The position numbers were made by a program, and so were the translations under genes. 64,000 nucleotides of DNA from contig NW_026622997.1 in NCBI RefSeq assembly GCF_023065955.2, positions 22,920,001 through 22,984,000 on the forward strand, read 5' to 3'. The notes below the pieces were generated by a model. That model did no database searches, had not been told where the DNA came from, and saw only the letters and a list, made by a program, of their open reading frames with translations. Below, in pieces: positions 59,335-64,000 of the stretch (positions are counted from its first letter, which is position 1; each line of letters begins with the position of its first letter). Origin of the DNA: Ursus arctos (lineage: Eukaryota > Chordata > Mammalia > Carnivora > Ursidae).

Positions 59335-61035
59335 AAGACATTGAAGAAGACACAAAAAGATGGAAAAACATTCCATGCTCATGGATCGGAAGAATAAACA
59401 GTTAAAATGTCTGTGCTACCCAGAGCAATCTACACTTTCAATGCCATCCAGATCAAAATACCAATGACGTTTTTCAAAGATCTGGAACAAACAGCCCTTA
59501 AATTTGTGTGGAACCAGAAAAGGACCTGAATTGCCAAGGAAATGCTGAAAAGGAAAAACAAAGCTGGGGGCATCATGTTGCCTGATTTTAAGCTATACTA
59601 CAAAGTTGTGATCACCAAGACAGCATGGTACTGGCACAAAAACAGACACATAGACCAATGGAACAGAATAGAGAACCCGGAAATGGACCCTCAGCTCTTT
59701 GGGCAACTAATCTTTGACAAAGCAGGAAAAATCATCCAGTGGAAAAAAGTCTCTTCAATAAATGGTGCTGGGAAAATTGGACAGCTATATACAGAAGAAT
59801 GAAACTTGACCACTCTCTCACACCATACACAAAGATAAACTCCAAATGGATGAAAGACCTCAATGTGAGACAGGAATCCATCAAAATCATAGAGGAGAAC
59901 ATAGGCTGTAACTTCTTCGACATCAGCCACAGCAACTTCTTTCACGACACATCTCCAAAGGCAAGAGAAAAAAACGAAAAAATGAACTTTTGGTACTTCA
60001 TCAAGATAAAAAGCTTCTACACAGCCAAGGAAACAGTCTAAAAAACTAAGAGGCAGCGAATGAAACGGGAGAAGATATTTGCAAATGACACTACAGATAA
60101 AAGACTGGTATCCAAGATCTATAAAGAACTTCTCAAACTCAACACATGAGAAACAAATAATCAAATCAAAAAATGGGCAGAAGATATGAACACTTTTCCA
60201 ATGAAGACATACAAATGGCTAACAGACACATGAAAAAATGTTCAAAATCATTAGCCATCAGGTAAATTCAAATCAAAACCACCTTGAGATACCACCTTAC
60301 GCCAGTTAGAATGGCAAAAATTGACAAGGCAAGAAACAACAAATGTTGGAGAGGATGTGGAGAAAGGGGAACCCTCTTACACTGTTGGTGGGAATGCAAG
60401 TTGGTACTGCCACTTGGAAAACAGTGTGGAAGTCCCTCAAAAACCCAGCAATTGCACTACTGTGTATTTACCCCAAAGATACAGACATAGTGAAGAGAAG
60501 GGCCATATGCACCCCAATGTTCATAGCAGCATTGTCCACAATAGCGAAATTGTGGAAGAAGCCAAGATGCCCTTCAACAGAGGAATGTATAAAAAAGATG
60601 TGCTCCATATATACAATGGAATATTACTCAGCCATCAGAAAGAATGATTACCCAACATTTGCATCAACATGTATGGGACTGGAGGAGATTATGCTAAGTG
60701 AATTAAGTCAAGCAGAGAAAGACAATTATCATATGGTTTAACTCATTTATGGAACATAAGGAGTAGCAGGGAGATTGGTAGGAGAAGGAAGGGAATAATG
60801 AAGGGGAAGTAAACAGGAGGGGGAATGAACCATGAGAGACTATGGACCCTGGGAAACAAAGAGGGCTTCAGAGGGGATTAGGATAGGCCAGTGATGGGTG
60901 TTAAGGAGGGCACATATTTCATGGATCATTGTTATATGCAAACAATGGATCATGGAACACTACATCAAAAACTAAGGACGTACTATATGGTGACTAACAT
61001 AACATAATAAAAAAATTTTAAAGAATTAAAAAAAA
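59335..61035 (+). mobile_element. L1 insertion, sense, 5'-truncated
   Basis: The only long sense L1 here: ORF2 C-terminal third, full 3'UTR and an A-rich tail ending at 61035. Perfect 14-bp TSD GTTTGTCAATTTTT at 59321-59334 and 61036-61049. The TTAAAG just upstream is close to the L1 endonuclease target. The host antisense ORF2 continues seamlessly after the second TSD copy. Confidence 0.97.
59542..60741 (+). pseudogene. L1 ORF2 C-terminal part, frame-broken
   Basis: Plus frames 59542-59802, 59739-60041, 60284-60490 and 60343-60741 are consecutive parts of ORF2. Landmarks are [20 protein letters not shown], then [19 protein letters not shown], and MEYYSAIRKNDYPTF near the C terminus. They lie in different frames, so indels and stops break the gene. 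Endonuclease and reverse-transcriptase catalytic parts were never inserted because of 5' truncation. Confidence 0.93.
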
Positions 61036-61049
61036 GTTTGTCAATTTTT

Positions 61050-62057
61050 GTTTATCTTTTTTATCTTTTTAAAGAACCAGTTCTTGGTTTCATTGATCTA
61101 TTTTATTGGTTTTAGTCTATATTTCATTTATTTCTTCTTTAATATTTAGTATTTCCTTTCTTCTACTACCCGTAGGCTTTGATTTTTCTTCTTTTTCTAG
61201 TTCTTTAAATGTAAGGTTAGATTGTCTATTCTATTTGAAATTTCTCTTATTTCTTGAGGTAAGCCTGTGTCACTTAAAATTACATCTTGTAACTGCTTTT
61301 GGTGCATCTCAAAGACTTTGAACCATTATGTCTACTTTGTCTCCATGTTTTTTTTTTATTTGATTTCTTGATTAACACTCTTATTTTTTAGTAGCATGTT
61401 GTTTTGTTTCCACATATTTGTGTTCTTTTCAGATTTTTTCTTGTAATTTATTTCTACTTTCATACCATTGTAAGAAAAGATGCTTGATATTTCAATAATA
61501 TTAAATGTATTGACACTTGTTTGGGGCCTAATATGATCTATCCTGGAGAATGTTCCATGTGAACTTGAAAAGAATGTGTATTCTGTTTTTAGATCAAATA
61601 TTCTGTATATATCTTTGAGGTTCATCTGGTCTGTGTCATTTAAAGCCCTTTTTCTTAATGATTTTCTGTCTGGATGATTTCTCCATTGATGTAGGTGGAT
61701 TATTAAAGTCCCCTTTTATTATTGGATTATTATAAATTTCTTCCTTTATGTCTATTAATATTTGCTTTAGTATAGGTACTCTTAAGTGGAGTGCGTAGAT
61801 ATTTACAGTTGTTACATTCTTTGTTGGATGATCCTTTTATCATTATGCAGTGCCCTTCCTTGTCTCTTGCTCTGCAGTCTTTGTTTTAAAGTCTATTTTG
61901 TCTAATATAAGTACTGATACTCTGGATTGTTGTTGCCCTTGTTTCCATTTACATGGTATGTTCTTCCAGCCCCTCACTTTCAGTCTGTGTGTGTCTTTAG
62001 GACTGAATTGAGTCCCTTATAGTCAGCATGTAGGTGAGTCTTGTTTTTTAATGCATT
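61050..62057 (-). mobile_element. L1 ORF2 N-terminal half, antisense
   Basis: Resumes 'tttatctttttaaagaaccag' and runs through the endonuclease region. Minus frame 61356-61625 covers it, with SYN in place of the catalytic SDH-type motif. Confidence 0.8.
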
Positions 62058-62075
62058 TAGTTACCCATATCTTTT

Positions 62076-62272
62076 TTTTTTTTTTTTAAAGATTTTATTT
62101 ATTTATGTGACAGAGAGACAGCCAGCGAGAGAGGGAACACAGCAGGGGGAGTGGGAGAGGAAGAAGCAGGCTCATAGCGGAGGAGCCCGATGTGGGACTC
62201 GATCCCAGTACGCCGGGATCACGCCCTGAGCCGAAGGCAGACGCTTCAACGACTGCGCTACCCAGGCGCCCC
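62076..62272 (-). mobile_element. Can-SINE, antisense, bear-type body, recent-looking
   Basis: Body with 'gcaggctcatagcggaggagcc' (complement of the ctccgctatgagcctgc variant) and the 'cgctacccaggcgcccc' head. Perfect 18-bp TSD TAGTTACCCATATCTTTT at 62058-62075 and 62273-62290. The longest intact TSD in the window. Confidence 0.97.
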
Positions 62273-62290
62273 TAGTTACCCATATCTTTT

Positions 62291-62830
62291 GACTGGGGAG
62301 GATTTAATACATTTATATTTAAAAAAGTAATTATTGATAGGTATAAATGTATTGCCATTTTTTAATTGTTTTCTGGTTGTTTTTGTAGTTTTGTAGTTTT
62401 TCTCTGTTTCCTCTTTTTTGTTCTATTCCCTTGTACTTTGATAACTTTCTTTAGTGTTTTGCTTGTATTTGTTTCTCTTTATTTTTTGTGTATCTATTAT
62501 GGGTTTATGGTACATTCAGTTAATCTGTAATATATTACACATATAGTTGTCTATACTGAGTTGAGGGTTGCTTAATTTTGAACACATTCTAAAGCACTAA
62601 ATTTTTACTTTCCCTCCATATTTTATGTATAATATGTCATATTTTATATCTTTTTATTTCATGTATCCCTTGACTTGTTTTTGTAGATATAATTGATTTT
62701 ACTACTTTTGTGTTTTAATCTCCATACTGGAGATTAAACTACTACCTTTACTGTTTGTTTGCTTTTACCTGTGAAACATTTTCATAATTTTCTTCTAATT
62801 ATGGCCTTTTCTTTCCAGTCATAGAATTCC
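62291..62830 (-). mobile_element. L1 ORF2 start and inter-ORF linker, antisense
   Basis: Matches 3046-3440. A perfect 10-bp stem lies at 62714-62723/62729-62738 (TTTAATCTCC, loop ATACT). Confidence 0.68.
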
Positions 62831-63740
62831 CTTTAACATTTTTTCTAATACTGGTTTCGTGGTAATGAACTTGTGACTTTTTTTTTTTTTTTTTTTTTTT
62901 TTTTGTCTGGAAAGCTCTTTATCTCTTCTATTCTGAATGATAATCTTGCTGGGTATTCTTGGTTGCAGCTTTTTTCCTTTTGGCACTTTGAAAATAGCAT
63001 ACCACTCCCTTCTGAACCTCTCATTTCTACTGAAAAATCAGCTGGCAGTCTTAGGAGGTTTTCCTTGAATGTAACTGTTTTCTGTTGCTGCTTTAAAAAT
63101 ACCTCTTTATCATTATTTTTTGCCAACTTACTTACTATGTGATTTGCTATTTAGACCTCCTTAGTTTCCTCTTAAGTGCTCTTTGTGCTTCCAGTACCTG
63201 AATGTCTGTTTCCTTTCCCAGATCAGGTAAGATTTCAGCTATTATTTCTTTTAATAAAACTTTTGACCCCTTCTCTTTCTGCTCTCTCTCTGCTCTCTCT
63301 CTCTCCTTTTCCTGGAATCCTTGTAAAGCAAATATCATGCTTGATGATGTTGCTGAGTTTGCGTAACATATTCTCATTTTTTATTATTTTTTTCTATTTA
63401 TCTCAGTTGCTTTCATTACCTTGTCTTACAGGTCACTGATTTGTTCTTTTGCATCCTATAGTCTGATGTTGAGTCCCTCTACTGTATTTTTAATTTTGGT
63501 TACTGAATTCTTCATGTCTAACTCATTTTTTAAAAAATATTTTCTATCACTTTGTTGATGTTCTTGAGTTCTTCCATATTTTTCCTCAAATCCAGTGAGT
63601 ATCTTTATGACAATTACTTGAATTTTTTTATTAGACATACTGCTTATGTCCATTACATTTAGCTCTTTGATTTTGTCATGGTATTTCATTTGGGATATAT
63701 TCCTCTGTTTCCTCATTTTGTCTGACTCTCTGTGTGCTTC
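62831..63740 (-). mobile_element. L1 ORF1, antisense, decayed
   Basis: Minus frames 63147-63377 and 63456-63716 (76 and 86 residues, Lys/Glu/Asn-rich, ending NTVEGLNIRL) look like the ORF1 coiled-coil region. A T-run of about 27 bases (62878-62904) splits the C-terminal part. Confidence 0.75.
62878..62904. repeat. poly-T tract
   Basis: About 27 T residues within antisense ORF1. The matching place in other copies is short ('gactttttttctg'), so this is an expansion or a tiny insertion's tail. Confidence 0.9.
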
Positions 63741-64000
63741 TAAGTATTACAGAGGTCAGCTATACCTTCTGGTGTTGAAAGTGGTGGCCTTGTGTAAAAG
63801 AAATCATATGGTGCCCTGTAGCATACTCTCCCATAGTCACCAAAACCAGATGTTCCAGCTGTGTCTTTTATGTGGGCTGCATGTGTTCTGTTATGACTGA
63901 GTTGCATTTCCTTCATCCAAGTGGGCTGCAGTGCCCCACTTTGCTTGCTGTGCATGCACTGGACAGGGCTTGGTCCCAGGGCTATTGAGGGGCTTGTCTT
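63741..64000 (-). mobile_element. L1 5'UTR, antisense, runs off the window
   Basis: Begins 'acagaggtcagctataccttctggtgttg', colinear with about 4420 and 24990. The 5' terminus is beyond position 64000. Confidence 0.6.

Noticed and set aside
1..64000. A coding multi-gene biological system
   Set aside because: Both strands were read. All recognisable protein coding is decayed L1, and no operon-like or clustered gene arrangement is present.

Overview
This window looks like gene-poor carnivore nuclear DNA, most likely from a caniform and possibly a bear. The lineage call rests on tRNA-derived Can-SINEs ending in the typical GAGCCACCCAGGCGCCCC block (seen on either strand). At least two of them (32695-32891 and 62076-62272) carry a body variant I associate with bears and giant panda. 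I recognise no cellular protein-coding gene, structural RNA gene, CpG island or CRISPR array. Almost every long open reading frame is a decayed piece of LINE-1 (L1) ORF1 or ORF2, or a chance frame in L1 antisense DNA.

The + strand is strongly T-rich because nearly all L1 copies lie in minus orientation: 3'UTR, then ORF2, inter-ORF linker, ORF1 and 5'UTR as one reads left to right. The layers are nested. 1-5720 is an old minus L1 reaching its 5'UTR. 5721-20046 is one old minus L1, apparently complete to its 5' end, split by a twin-primed L1 (6180-6621), a younger 4.8-kb minus L1 (6629-11450) with its own twin-primed insertion (9967-10330), an LTR-like repeat and three Can-SINEs. 20052-30120 is a patchwork of minus L1 pieces, with a short young L1 tail at 20923-21152. 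30121-31965 is the main non-L1 interval of the centre and includes a likely ancient non-L1 LINE fragment.

From about 32.6 kb rightwards the same order of blocks appears twice: L1 ORF1/5'UTR, an L1 ORF2 copy, an old ORF2 remnant joined to non-L1 DNA, then an L1 3' end. Copy one is about 32.6-41.7 kb and copy two about 41.7-51.3 kb. Offsets stay consistent once later insertions are subtracted. The middle L1 (39950-44405) looks like a hybrid, as expected from unequal L1-L1 recombination.

51281-57262 is a 6-kb non-L1 block that interrupts the 3'UTR of one L1 (50925-51280 continuing at 57262). It holds two LTR-like ends with primer-site-like sequence, suggesting an old minus-strand endogenous retrovirus, plus two Can-SINEs and a CA repeat. 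57262-64000 is the rest of that L1, carrying a clean sense L1 insertion (59335-61035, 14-bp target duplication) and a bear-type Can-SINE, and running out of the window in its 5'UTR.

The interest here is genome history, not a coding system: nested retrotransposition, inversion mechanisms, and a probable L1-mediated duplication. Boundaries between L1 layers are read by eye and may be off by tens of bases, except where target-site duplications (TSDs) are quoted.
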